From positions 3,038,001 to 3,102,000 of the forward strand of contig NZ_CP034142.1 in NCBI RefSeq assembly GCF_003994855.1: a DNA stretch of 64,000 bases. Reading direction: 5' to 3'. Source of the DNA: Marinobacter sp. NP-4(2019) (GTDB lineage: Bacteria > Pseudomonadota > Gammaproteobacteria > Pseudomonadales > Oleiphilaceae). This document shows, one piece after another, positions 1 through 8,355 of the stretch (within the stretch, counting starts at the first letter, position 1; each line of letters begins with the position of its first letter). Position numbers and translations under genes: made by a program. The notes beneath the pieces were generated by a model that did no database searches, had not been told where the DNA came from, and worked only from the letters and a program-made list of their open reading frames with translations.

Positions 1-264
1 AAGCGCTCCCCCTGCCAGAGTGTCCTGATACCTGGCGACCCCGTTCATACCCGGGCTGTAGTGGCCAAGTACACTCTGAAGCTTTTCTTTCAGAGCGCCA
101 ACTTCAGAATCTGACCAATTATCCGGCACCATTAAATACAAACGGCCATGCATATCACGCACAACCCGAAGTTCGGCAAAATCCACCGATGGCACAAGCT
201 CACGCACGACGCGCACCAGCAGTGGCAGGCACTGATCGAAAGTAATATGTGCTTGCGGTCGCAT
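1..264 (-). CDS. Hypothetical protein, partial (N-terminal 88 residues)
   Basis: An open frame starts with ATG at 264 and runs off the window edge, so only the N-terminal 88 residues are visible. It begins MRPQAHITFDQ and is predicted soluble, with no signal peptide or membrane segment. Its start lies two bases after the stop of the HEPN-like gene at 267-674, so the two genes are surely co-transcribed and probably work together. I do not recognise the family. The visible part does not show the GS(x10)DxD pattern of a MNT nucleotidyltransferase, the usual HEPN partner, though the C-terminal part is missing. Confidence 0.6.
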   Translation of the reverse strand, partial: MRPQAHITFDQCLPLLVRVVRELVPSVDFAELRVVRDMHGRLYLMVPDNWSDSEVGALKEKLQSVLGHYSPGMNGVARYQDTLAGGAL

Positions 265-266
265 GC

Positions 267-674
267 TTATATCCCTAAATCCGCTGCTATGCAGGTACGC
301 CGTGCGTGATCACGAAAGCGCTCTGATGCTTCCTGGCTAAAGTAGTCATCGAGCCAGTACCGGTTTCCTATAGACCATTCTGCCATATAGCTCTGGGAAT
401 TGATCAGTTGATAAAGCCCACGGCTGGTTCGCCCGCTGAACCAGCGCTTTGCGTCATGAACGAGTTCCGGAAGATGTTTATAGGGCAACTCGCGCTCACC
501 GCCGGGCAGATTGTCCATGGCGTGTTTCAGTGCGCACTCCGCAGCTATGCCGAATGCGTGACTTGCGCCGCCGTAGCGGCTGGCGTGGAAGAGAAATTCA
601 CCATCCCTGAGCCAACGTAGGGCGGATTGTTTGAAGTTGTCCATGAGTGGGCTTTTGGGTTGTGAGCTTGCCAT
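267..674 (-). CDS. HEPN-domain-like protein
   Basis: This is a 135-residue helical protein. The stretch around residues 31-50 (ASRYGGASHAFGIAAECALK) resembles the first long helices of HEPN proteins, where an Arg/Tyr-rich segment precedes an AAE-type helix. HEPN proteins are either RNases in toxin-antitoxin and defence systems or substrate-binding partners of nucleotidyltransferases. The RX4-6H RNase motif is not clearly present: R34 and H40 are the only pair with the right spacing. The start could be ATG at 674 or the internal ATG at codon 11, since MDNFKQSALRWL is a typical HEPN N-terminus. It is followed within two bases by an unknown gene. Family assignment is moderate and function is unknown. 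Confidence 0.55.
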   Translation of the reverse strand: MASSQPKSPLMDNFKQSALRWLRDGEFLFHASRYGGASHAFGIAAECALKHAMDNLPGGERELPYKHLPELVHDAKRWFSGRTSRGLYQLINSQSYMAEWSIGNRYWLDDYFSQEASERFRDHARRTCIAADLGI

Positions 675-720
675 CGCTGGCTGGTTTGGTCACTAAAACG
701 AAATCCCAATTACATCGAGA

Positions 721-1656
721 TTACCGCTGATCATCCGCTGAATTTACACTCAATTGATCCGCAAAATAGCGCTCAACAATAGCTACAAACCTATCAACTG
801 AATCGATGCTTCGACTCTCCTCCTCAGCCAGATAATCAAGAAGCTTGCCTCTAGTCTCGACAGCCCAAGAAACATCATCCCATCCGTAAGCGATTCCGTA
901 GCGATTTTGAATTTCGGGCCGCCACTCCTCTTTTGACAAGCCTTCTTGAGGAACGACTATTGGTATGCATCCGCACATTACCGCGTACCGACAATACATG
1001 GTGTACAAGTCATAACAAATAAAATATTCACACTTATTAAATATTACCGATAACTCTTCATGAGAAAGACCATCCACGCACTGAGCGCCAACTTCATGAT
1101 AGTCTAAAGGTCTATCACGGCCTTTTCGGACCATGTAACACTGACCTGAACGCTCAGCCTTATTGGTGTTTTGGTAAATATCTGATTTTAATTCAGAGAC
1201 ACGTAGATGATGATCCTCATGAGGATTGATCGTCCAGTCATTAAAGTGTTTATGGTAATAGAAAAACAAATCGTTGCTGCCAAAATCTGTCACACCACTT
1301 ATCACGCCAGGCTTATTTAACAACCATCTAATGACACAACTTCCTCCCAGTGGGTTGCCTGCTGTAATTTCTGGATAAACAACAACTGCACCTGAAATAT
1401 CTTTATTTGTTGCTATATCTAATTTGTAGGGAGATTTAATGTCTCGATTGGTAGCTAGATTTTTTAACTGAAATTTAAACCAATTAGCAAGCTTTATCCA
1501 ACCACGCAATGTTTTCAATTCACTAAAAGAAGGTTTTGGTTGGGGCCATATAAGTGTTACACGACCTGCTTCCCGGAGCATGCTGGCCAGCTTATGAAGC
1601 ACAATAATGCCTCCACTATTGTCTCTGTATACTGGCGTCCAAATAATAAATTTCAA
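721..1656 (-). CDS. Putative glycosyltransferase, GT-B-like
   Basis: This 311-residue cytoplasmic protein starts with WTPVYRDNSGGIIVLHKL, the N-terminal strand-loop-helix common to GT-B transferases. A later segment (CGCIPIVVPQEGLSKEEW) resembles the nucleotide-sugar-binding region where such enzymes read AxxxGxPVV. The E-x7-E motif of GT4 enzymes is not obvious. It is the last gene of the minus-strand polysaccharide locus, after the flippase, and probably adds one sugar of the repeat unit. Base composition is AT-rich compared with the rfb genes, which fits a horizontally exchanged cassette. Donor and acceptor cannot be inferred. Confidence 0.55.
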   Translation of the reverse strand: MKFIIWTPVYRDNSGGIIVLHKLASMLREAGRVTLIWPQPKPSFSELKTLRGWIKLANWFKFQLKNLATNRDIKSPYKLDIATNKDISGAVVVYPEITAGNPLGGSCVIRWLLNKPGVISGVTDFGSNDLFFYYHKHFNDWTINPHEDHHLRVSELKSDIYQNTNKAERSGQCYMVRKGRDRPLDYHEVGAQCVDGLSHEELSVIFNKCEYFICYDLYTMYCRYAVMCGCIPIVVPQEGLSKEEWRPEIQNRYGIAYGWDDVSWAVETRGKLLDYLAEEESRSIDSVDRFVAIVERYFADQLSVNSADDQR

Positions 1657-1691
1657 AATTCAAATTCCTAGTTGGAATATTTTTGGCTCAG

Positions 1692-3140
1692 CTATCCTAT
1701 AGCAGCTTTTCGATCTTTGACTTTCTTAACCAATAAGCTGGCACCTTCAACACGAATCAACAGTGACACTGCAGCATAGGTTACCAATCCAACAGTGCCG
1801 CCACCAATAAACCATAGAGGCAAATTCTGATCACCCTGTTCCACGAAACACCAAGAGGCAAATCCTGAGACCAGCGCGGCAAGGAGTGGTTTTGTAATAT
1901 CTCTAACCTGATCAATTAAAGAGTACCCAACCAAACGAGCAGAAAAGTAGGTATTAGGAATAAGCGCCATAAACGAACCAACAACCTGGCTAACTACAAT
2001 TCCAAAAATCCCATAAGGTATCGCTATAAACAACAATGTCAGATTGACAGATTTCTTTACCAAGCCGACCTTCAGCACGAGGTCCGAGCGACCTTTTACG
2101 TTAAGCAAATTCACATTTAATGCGTGAAGCGGATACAACGCGCCAACCACACAGAGCAACTGCAAATAAGGTACCGCACCGAACCAACGTTTATCAAACA
2201 TCAACTCAAACAACACCGGCGCCAGCCCTGCCAGTAACCCCATGATCGGCGCAATCAGGAACATCATGAGCTGCATGATCTGGCGGTATTTGTGCAAGAG
2301 CACCTTGTTATCATCCTGTAGAGTCGACAAGGCTGGGAAGGTGGCTTGTTGCACCGCATTGGTCAGCTGTTGTGATATAAGGTTACTGAGTTTTTTGGCG
2401 AGAAAGTACAAGCCCGTCAGTTCCGCACTAAAAAAACGACCTATCACTAGCACATAGGAGTTTTCAAATAATATCTGTAACAACCCCTCTGCTAACAAAT
2501 TTCTTCCAAAATGGAACAGCCGCGAAAATGATTCAATACTAAACACAAGTGAAGGGCGCCACTTGCTTACAAACCAAACCAATAAGGCTGACACTAAGGC
2601 AGAACTCAGCATCTGCACCACAAGACTCCAAACACCCCACCCGCTCCAAGCGGCGGCCACTGCGAGGCAGCCCGAGACTAATACACTTGCAGTGTTAGCC
2701 TTCATCTGAGTTTTGAAGTCCATTCTGCGACTGAGTACCGCTACTTGGACTACCTTGGCCGCATTAATGAAAACAACCAATCCCATTACCTGAATTAGGG
2801 AGGTCAACTCTGGCTGGCTATAGAACGCTGCTATGTAGGGCGCGCCGGCAAACAAAGCGGCGTATGCCACCAAACTTAACAACAGGTTGGTGTAGAACAC
2901 AGTGTTTAAGTCAGAGTCTGACACGGTTTTACTTCGAATCAGCGCGGCGCCAAGGCCCGAGTTGATAAAGGCGTTGGCCAACTCAAACACAACAGTGGCC
3001 ATGGCCACCAAACCAAAGGCGTCCGGCGCGAGCAGGCGGGCGAGGAACAACATGAAGATGGTGCTGGCTCCTCGGGTGAGGAACAGGCTCGCCAGGTTCC
3101 AGAGCACTCCTACACCGATCTTGCGGTTCATCGTCTGCAT
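1692..3140 (-). CDS. Polysaccharide flippase, MOP superfamily (Wzx-like)
   Basis: This 482-residue protein is almost entirely hydrophobic, with 12-14 expected membrane helices. The N-terminus (GVGVLWNLASLFLTRGAST) is typical of the PST/RfbX branch of MOP-family polysaccharide transporters, as is the RLLAPDAFGLVAMA segment near residue 35. Such proteins flip undecaprenyl-diphosphate-linked repeat units across the inner membrane in Wzy-dependent synthesis. It lies between a glycosyltransferase and gene remnants in the exopolysaccharide locus that also holds wza and wzc. No Wzy polymerase is visible in this block, so polymerisation may be encoded outside the window. Confidence 0.85.
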   Translation of the reverse strand: MQTMNRKIGVGVLWNLASLFLTRGASTIFMLFLARLLAPDAFGLVAMATVVFELANAFINSGLGAALIRSKTVSDSDLNTVFYTNLLLSLVAYAALFAGAPYIAAFYSQPELTSLIQVMGLVVFINAAKVVQVAVLSRRMDFKTQMKANTASVLVSGCLAVAAAWSGWGVWSLVVQMLSSALVSALLVWFVSKWRPSLVFSIESFSRLFHFGRNLLAEGLLQILFENSYVLVIGRFFSAELTGLYFLAKKLSNLISQQLTNAVQQATFPALSTLQDDNKVLLHKYRQIMQLMMFLIAPIMGLLAGLAPVLFELMFDKRWFGAVPYLQLLCVVGALYPLHALNVNLLNVKGRSDLVLKVGLVKKSVNLTLLFIAIPYGIFGIVVSQVVGSFMALIPNTYFSARLVGYSLIDQVRDITKPLLAALVSGFASWCFVEQGDQNLPLWFIGGGTVGLVTYAAVSLLIRVEGASLLVKKVKDRKAAIG

Positions 3141-3185
3141 CAGATGTCGCGAACCTTCATGTGTGGTTTTCCCATGGGGAAATCA

Positions 3186-3296
3186 TTAAACGGCGAATCC
3201 ACGGCTACGAAAATACCTAGCCTTGCCTAAAGCTTTACGCTGGTTACGCAGTTCTGCTGCCTTCTGGCGAACACGGTTTTTGATTTTACCTAACAC
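3186..3296 (-). pseudogene. N-terminal remnant of a polysaccharide-locus gene
   Basis: A 36-codon frame starts with GTG at 3296 (VLGKIKNRVRQKAAELRN) and stops at 3186. It is very basic and helical, like the start of a larger cytoplasmic transferase that has lost its body. An AAGGA lies about 14 bases upstream of the GTG. It sits in the 325-base gap between the flippase and the sulfotransferase-like gene. It could also be a genuine small basic protein. Confidence 0.25.
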
Positions 3297-3304
3297 GATT
3301 TTGC

Positions 3305-3427
3305 TTATTCCTTGCCCGTGGTGATTGCTTCATATACCCGCTCCGCATCCCCTTGCGAATAATCCTCCAACCGACAACGATTGGTATTCGAGAAATGCGC
3401 CTCCCAGGAACATTCTTGTAGCGGCCA
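3305..3427 (-). pseudogene. C-terminal remnant, possibly of a glycosyltransferase
   Basis: Forty sense codons lie between an in-frame stop (TAA, 3428-3430) and a terminal TAA at 3305. The product includes NRCRLEDYSQGDAERVYEAI, which looks like the last helix of a GT-B glycosyltransferase. There is no start codon with a ribosome site. With the fragment at 3186-3296 it suggests that a gene or two once stood here and were deleted. Beyond these fragments the gap 3141-3465 holds nothing I can identify. Confidence 0.25.
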
Positions 3428-3465
3428 TTAAACACGTATTTTGTCAGTAATAAGAAGAGCTTGTA

Positions 3466-4509
3466 TCAGAGTGGCTGAAAATACTGATCTGGGAGAGTGA
3501 TCCCGCTCATTTCTTCAAACCTCTGATTGGATTCGATGAAAAGCTGACTCAGATTTTTTGCAAGCGACTTTGGCAATTCATAAGAAACTTCAGAGTTAGA
3601 TTTTTTGGCCGCCAGTTTTGCTTGTTCAAGCAAAAGCCTCTTCATCTTAACATCTCGAAATACGTCTTTATCTTCAGCGGAACCCAACCATTCGAGCTGC
3701 TTACGGCTTCGATGAATATTGGAAGGCTCAAACAATAAATTTCCAAAATCATGGCGATACTTTTTATTTAGTTCAAGCTTATGAAAGAGCTCCTTATTAC
3801 TTAAAGAGGGATTAACCGATGGCAACATAAAATTAGAAGGATAGTTAACATCCAAAGCCCGACACAAATAAGAAATCAAATCGATTTTTTGATTGGTCTC
3901 TGTTAGCTCCCCATTCTTGGATCTGAATTTTTCCAGCGGAACAATATGAATATTCTCCCTACCGAAATACTTGACAACCCGTGAATACTGAAGATCATAA
4001 AGCATTTCATAAAGACAACTTCTGTCCTGAAAATCCCAAAGATATTGACAATATTCTGAAAATAATTTTGGCAGACCGACTTTGACTAACTCGGCCCAAA
4101 GTGACTTAACAAACGAAAAATTACTTCTTGTCAAAAAAATTATTTTAGCGTCGGAGCCCACAACCTCAGCTAATCGTTTCATTTTTATATCGGGCTCAAC
4201 CATTTCAGGAGTAAAATTAAACCCTAACCATTCGCTCGAAACACCAACCCACTTTTTATTATGTTCAACAGCCTTCCGAATTTCCAACCCAAAATCTGCT
4301 ATCGCTGACCCTTTGTTCGACTGATAAAAGTCGTTATTGGAATAGGGAATCAGGGTCTCAAATATTCTATTAATCGGATCGTTGACATAGTCAATCAGAC
4401 TACCAACACCCACACCAAGAAAATGAATATCCTCATGCTTGGAGAAAAAACTTTCCTGCAAGGCTGAACTCAACGCCTTTGGCATACCAAGGTGTATAAA
4501 TTTTTGCAT
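3466..4509 (-). CDS. Sulfotransferase-like protein
   Basis: This 347-residue protein resembles PAPS-dependent sulfotransferases. The N-terminus FIHLGMPKALSSALQESF aligns with the 5'-phosphosulfate loop (PKxGTTxLQ), keeping the Pro-Lys pair and replacing the Thr pair by Ser-Ser. A segment near residue 130 (KIIFLTRSNFSFVKSLW) fits the 3'-phosphate-binding Arg and Ser. It would move sulfate from PAPS to a sugar or lipid hydroxyl, giving a sulfated polymer and PAP. It starts exactly where the ATP-grasp/HAD gene stops (TGAATG), so the two are translationally linked. The gene is AT-rich. The loop is divergent, so inactivity or another acceptor chemistry is possible. Confidence 0.55.
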   Translation of the reverse strand: MQKFIHLGMPKALSSALQESFFSKHEDIHFLGVGVGSLIDYVNDPINRIFETLIPYSNNDFYQSNKGSAIADFGLEIRKAVEHNKKWVGVSSEWLGFNFTPEMVEPDIKMKRLAEVVGSDAKIIFLTRSNFSFVKSLWAELVKVGLPKLFSEYCQYLWDFQDRSCLYEMLYDLQYSRVVKYFGRENIHIVPLEKFRSKNGELTETNQKIDLISYLCRALDVNYPSNFMLPSVNPSLSNKELFHKLELNKKYRHDFGNLLFEPSNIHRSRKQLEWLGSAEDKDVFRDVKMKRLLLEQAKLAAKKSNSEVSYELPKSLAKNLSQLFIESNQRFEEMSGITLPDQYFQPL

Positions 4510-5799
4510 TCAGCCCTCCGAAATCATTAACATTTCAACCATATCCGGGGAAAAAACTGGAATACCGTGTGTTCGCTTTACCTCCGCTCTTTCTGCAAAG
4601 GAGTCATCTATAAATATTGAGTGCTTTTTGGTAATAAACTCAGATTTTGGACGTTTATCTTTAATATGAATTACCTGATCAAACATCCCTTCAAGCCTGT
4701 ATTCCTTGAGCGTTTGGAAAATATCTTTCTCGTGCCGGGTGATCAGAACGACAGCGACACCTTGATTACGAGCTTGAAAAATATATTTGACCAACTCTGT
4801 ATTAACTTTGTTGTCCAGCAGCAAACAGTCATCGAAATCTATGAATACTGTATCGTATGTCAAATCAATTCTGTATCGACTTCCCAGCGCTCTATCCAGT
4901 TCAACGTCGTAGGTATTGGGCTCGACTTTTACGCTAATATCAAAAGCATCAAACGCGCTCAACAACGCAAAATTAACACCCTTGGCACGAAAGTACGACG
5001 AAGAACCACCTAACCGTGCAGCGACTTCCAGTAAAACTGGATCTCCATCCTTGTTCTCCTTCATCTGAAAAAACCAAGCCCCGCGCGGTTGCAATCTATC
5101 ATTAATCGCCATTGCGGCTTTATAAATTGCCTCTTTGTGCTTACTTGACTCCACGGTGTTCACACTGATGCCGTTACTGACCCTTGCTCTTTTTCTTGCG
5201 CCATGAAATAGCAGCTCCCCTTTTGAGCTACTGAAACAATCCACTGTAAACTCTTCTCCTGGCAAGTACTCACAAAACACAAAGGAAGTACCTGGGTGGT
5301 CTTGCAAAAACTTCTCTGCACTTTCTCTAGAATTCGCAATGCCCACATTTCTGGACCCATAACCTTCATCAGGCTTGATAAAAACCGGATACTGCTCAAC
5401 CCTGCTCAGTTCATTAGCCCATGCCGGGCAAGGAATACAATCAGACAAGCGGGAATAGGTAGCAGACTTCGATGAACAAACAGCCGTAGTATCGGCGCCG
5501 GACCCAATTACCACACAGCCAAGTGTGCTCTCATTACTTTTGAGTGTCGTGGCCACCGCGTCCATTGCCGGAAAAATGGCATCGACTTGTTCTCTTTGGA
5601 CAATGCCTTTAACGACTGAAATAAAATCCGGGTGATTGTGAAACGGTATGCCGCCGATATATTTCTCAAACACAAATTTCCCGTGGTCATCAACACTTGA
5701 TGCCCCCACTAGTTCGAAGTGCGCACTGAAACGCAGTGAACGGTGGATTTCAAGAGCCACCTCAGAACCACATGGGAAAACCAGTAATTTCTTTTTCAT
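4510..5799 (-). CDS. ATP-grasp ligase fused to a HAD-like phosphatase domain
   Basis: This 429-residue protein has two parts. Residues 1-300 form a CarB/PylC-like ATP-grasp ligase. There is a Rossmann-like pre-ATP domain, the nucleotide-binding strand PVFIKPDEGYGSRNVGI, a hinge at FCEYLPGEEFTVDCF, and metal-ligand residues in LLEVAARLGGSSSYF. Residues 315-429 form a HAD domain with motif I DFDDCLLL, Thr in VVLITRHEK, a Lys in KDKRPKSEF and acidic motif IV in IFIDDSFAE. ATP-grasp enzymes join a carboxylate to an amine through an acylphosphate. Neighbours are an aminotransferase that could make an amino sugar and a sulfotransferase-like gene, so amino-acid or acyl decoration of a sugar amine is a reasonable inference. 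The substrate is unknown. Confidence 0.7.
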   Translation of the reverse strand: MKKKLLVFPCGSEVALEIHRSLRFSAHFELVGASSVDDHGKFVFEKYIGGIPFHNHPDFISVVKGIVQREQVDAIFPAMDAVATTLKSNESTLGCVVIGSGADTTAVCSSKSATYSRLSDCIPCPAWANELSRVEQYPVFIKPDEGYGSRNVGIANSRESAEKFLQDHPGTSFVFCEYLPGEEFTVDCFSSSKGELLFHGARKRARVSNGISVNTVESSKHKEAIYKAAMAINDRLQPRGAWFFQMKENKDGDPVLLEVAARLGGSSSYFRAKGVNFALLSAFDAFDISVKVEPNTYDVELDRALGSRYRIDLTYDTVFIDFDDCLLLDNKVNTELVKYIFQARNQGVAVVLITRHEKDIFQTLKEYRLEGMFDQVIHIKDKRPKSEFITKKHSIFIDDSFAERAEVKRTHGIPVFSPDMVEMLMISEG

Positions 5800-5811
5800 T
5801 TCCCGAACAAC

Positions 5812-6912
5812 CTAGTATCTAAAAATATCATTAACAACTCGGCAAATCTTATTAACCTGCTCTACTTCCAGCTCGGTAAAAATCGGCAGGCAAAGTATCC
5901 GGCTGGCGATATCTCTGGATACGGGCTGGTCAGCCTCCGCATCCAAACACGCCACCGATTCCAGCGACGGGTAAAAATACCGCCTCGCCAGAACGCCGTT
6001 CTCTTTCAGCGTGACCGCTACTCGCACAGCCTGTTCCTCGTTTTCGAACACCACCGGGAAGTAGGCGTAGTTATAATCCAGTGCTTTCGGTTTTGCTTGC
6101 AGTTGCAGGGCCTGGCTCAGTGCCTGTTCGTACCGGTGCCACACAGCGGCCCGTGCTTTCAGGTTTTCTTCCATTTCATCCAGCACACACAACCCCATTG
6201 CCGCCTGCAATTCATTCATTTTGGCGTTGATGCCCAGCTCTTCAATGCTCTCCGGCCCGGTGATGCCGAAGTTAATCATTTTCTTCGCCCGCTCCAGATC
6301 TTCCTTGCGCTTGAAGATGATGGCCCCTCCCTCGCCTGTGTGGAACAGCTTGGTGGCGTGAAAGCTGAGGGTGGCTGCGTCGCCGTGTTTGAGCAGGCTT
6401 TCGCCTTTGTAGCTCACACCAAAGGCGTGGGAGGCGTCGTAGATGACTTTCAGGTTGTGCTTTTGGGCGATGGTTCTAATAGCTTCTACATCGCAGGCGT
6501 TGCCGAATACGTGCACGGGTACGATAGCCCGGGTGTTCGGGGTAATGGCCGCTTCGATGTTGGCCGGGGTCAGGCACCAGGTGTTGGGATCTATGTCTGC
6601 GAACACCGGCTGCACGCCGTCCCACTTCAGGGAGCTGGCCGTGGCGATGAAGGTAAACGGGGTGGTGATGGCTTCCGGCTGTGCGCCCGGGGTTGCATCG
6701 CTCACGCCCAGGGCTCGGTAGGCAATTTGCAGGGCCAGGGTGCCGTTGGAGACCAGCAGCAGGTTTTCAACGCCCAGATAGTCTCCCAGCCGTTGGGTGA
6801 GCTCTTGTACCAGTTGGCCGTTATTGGTTAGCCATTGGCGTTCGTAGATGCCGTCCAGGAATTGATCCAGTTTCTCCCGGTTGGGGAGGTAGGGTTTGGA
6901 GACGGGTATCAT
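5812..6912 (-). CDS. DegT/DnrJ/EryC1/StrS aminotransferase, PLP-dependent
   Basis: The 366-residue protein is a sugar aminotransferase of the DegT family. It opens with IPVSKPYLPNREKLDQFL, has the LLVSNGTLALQIAYRALG cofactor-contact segment near residue 55, the Asp/His site YDASHAFGVSY near 160, and the Schiff-base lysine in SFHATKLFHTGEGGA near 188. It lies one base after the rfbC stop and follows rfbBDAC. It may therefore aminate dTDP-4-keto-6-deoxyglucose, as VioA- or FdtB-type enzymes do, drawing intermediate away from rhamnose. The exact product is inference. Confidence 0.85.
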   Translation of the reverse strand: MIPVSKPYLPNREKLDQFLDGIYERQWLTNNGQLVQELTQRLGDYLGVENLLLVSNGTLALQIAYRALGVSDATPGAQPEAITTPFTFIATASSLKWDGVQPVFADIDPNTWCLTPANIEAAITPNTRAIVPVHVFGNACDVEAIRTIAQKHNLKVIYDASHAFGVSYKGESLLKHGDAATLSFHATKLFHTGEGGAIIFKRKEDLERAKKMINFGITGPESIEELGINAKMNELQAAMGLCVLDEMEENLKARAAVWHRYEQALSQALQLQAKPKALDYNYAYFPVVFENEEQAVRVAVTLKENGVLARRYFYPSLESVACLDAEADQPVSRDIASRILCLPIFTELEVEQVNKICRVVNDIFRY

Positions 6913-7473
6913 TCAGTAATGCTCTTTGAGTTCAGCCATGGCCTGTTCCAAGCTTTGGGCTTCTTTGTCTTTGCCGGATAGCAGCAGGTCTTCCCGGTTG
7001 GCTACGCCCCAGTCTATGTTCAGGGTTGGGTCGTTCCAACGGATGGAGCGTTCATACTCGGGCGCGTATAGGTCGGTGCACTTGTACTGAAAATCCGCCG
7101 TGTCACTGGTAACCAGAAAACCATGGGCAAACCCAGGCGGAACCCAAAGGATACGATTGTTCTCTTCCGAGAGGTATTCCCCTACCCACTGGCCGAAGGT
7201 CGGCGAGTTGGTGCGCAAGTCTACGGCTACGTCGAACACTTCGCCACGGGTTACCCGCACCAGTTTGCCCTGGGGCTGTTTGATCTGGTAGTGCAGGCCG
7301 CGCAGGGTATTTTTCACCGAGCGGCTGTGGTTGTCCTGCACAAAAGTGACGTTGATGCCGGCTTCACGGAAGGCTTTTTCGTTCCAGGTTTCCATGAAGA
7401 AGCCGCGTTCGTCTCCGAACACTTTGGGTTCGATGAGTTTTACGTCTGGAATTCTGGTTTCAGTGATTTTCAT
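6913..7473 (-). CDS. rfbC: dTDP-4-dehydrorhamnose 3,5-epimerase
   Basis: This 186-residue RmlC cupin is the usual family length. It inverts C3 and C5 of dTDP-4-keto-6-deoxyglucose, the third step to dTDP-L-rhamnose. Visible motifs are the catalytic His in TLRGLHYQIKQPQGKLVR, the FDVAVDLRTNSPTFGQW strand, the substrate-binding WVPPGFAHGF and the YKCTDLYAPEYERSIRW lid with the catalytic Tyr. It lies 9 bases after rfbA, in an operon that encodes all four rhamnose enzymes. Confidence 0.95.
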   Translation of the reverse strand: MKITETRIPDVKLIEPKVFGDERGFFMETWNEKAFREAGINVTFVQDNHSRSVKNTLRGLHYQIKQPQGKLVRVTRGEVFDVAVDLRTNSPTFGQWVGEYLSEENNRILWVPPGFAHGFLVTSDTADFQYKCTDLYAPEYERSIRWNDPTLNIDWGVANREDLLLSGKDKEAQSLEQAMAELKEHY

Positions 7474-7482
7474 AGAGCTCGC

Positions 7483-8355
7483 TTACTTTGCACTTTTGAC
7501 CAGTTTCTTGAGGTAATCGCCATAGCTGTTCTTTTTAAGGTTTTCAGCCTCGGCCAGCAGTTGTTCTTCACCGATGAAGCCCATGCGGTAGGCGACCTCT
7601 TCCAGGCAGGCGATTTTCAGGCCCTGGCGCTTTTCCAGGGTTTCGATAAAGCCGGCGGCTTCGTGCAGGGAGTCGAAAGTGCCGGTGTCCAGCCAGGCGA
7701 AGCCCCGGCCCAGCAGTTCCACGTTCAGATCCCCTCGTTCCAGGTAGGCCTGGTTAACGGTGGTGATTTCAAGTTCACCACGGGCGGAGGGGGTAACTGA
7801 TTTAGCAATGTCGACAACGTCATTGTCGTAGAAATACAGGCCGGTGACCGCATAGTCGGATTTCGGCTGAGTCGGTTTTTCTTCAATGGAGATAGCACGC
7901 TGATGCTCGTCAAACGCTACCACACCGAAACGCTCCGGGTCGGTAACCTGGTAACCGAATACGGTGGCTCCTCTGTCCCGGCTGGCAGCGGCTTGCAACA
8001 TGTTGCTCAGGCCCTGACCATAGTAAATATTATCGCCCAGAACTAAGCAAACGCTGTCGTTACCTATGAATTCTTCGCCGATGATAAAGGCCTGAGCCAG
8101 GCCATCCGGGCTGGGTTGTACGGTATATGTCAGATTAATGCCCCATTGACTGCCATCACTCAGGAGACGTTTGAAGCCTTCCTGATCTTCCGGTGTGGTG
8201 ATAACAAGGATCTCCCGTATTCCGGCCAGCATCAGGACGGATAGCGGGTAATAGATCATGGGCTTGTCGTACACCGGGAGGAGCTGCTTGGAGATGCCCC
8301 TTGTGATTGGGTACAGACGGGTGCCGGAACCGCCGGCCAGGATAATCCCTTTCAT
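7483..8355 (-). CDS. rfbA: Glucose-1-phosphate thymidylyltransferase
   Basis: The 290-residue RmlA enzyme makes dTDP-glucose from dTTP and glucose-1-phosphate, the first step of dTDP-rhamnose synthesis. The N-terminal nucleotide loop GIILAGGSGTRLYPIT, the VYDKPMIYYPLSVLMLAG sugar-phosphate segment, VLGDNIYYG with the metal Asp near 110, and FAWLDTGTFDSLHEA near 225 are all present. It starts directly after the rfbD stop. Typical length, no anomalies. Confidence 0.96.
   Translation of the reverse strand: MKGIILAGGSGTRLYPITRGISKQLLPVYDKPMIYYPLSVLMLAGIREILVITTPEDQEGFKRLLSDGSQWGINLTYTVQPSPDGLAQAFIIGEEFIGNDSVCLVLGDNIYYGQGLSNMLQAAASRDRGATVFGYQVTDPERFGVVAFDEHQRAISIEEKPTQPKSDYAVTGLYFYDNDVVDIAKSVTPSARGELEITTVNQAYLERGDLNVELLGRGFAWLDTGTFDSLHEAAGFIETLEKRQGLKIACLEEVAYRMGFIGEEQLLAEAENLKKNSYGDYLKKLVKSAK

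Noticed and set aside
267..674. Classical HEPN/MNT toxin-antitoxin pair
   Set aside because: The partner's visible N-terminus has no nucleotidyltransferase motif, and the RX4-6H motif is not secure. I kept only the HEPN-like label.
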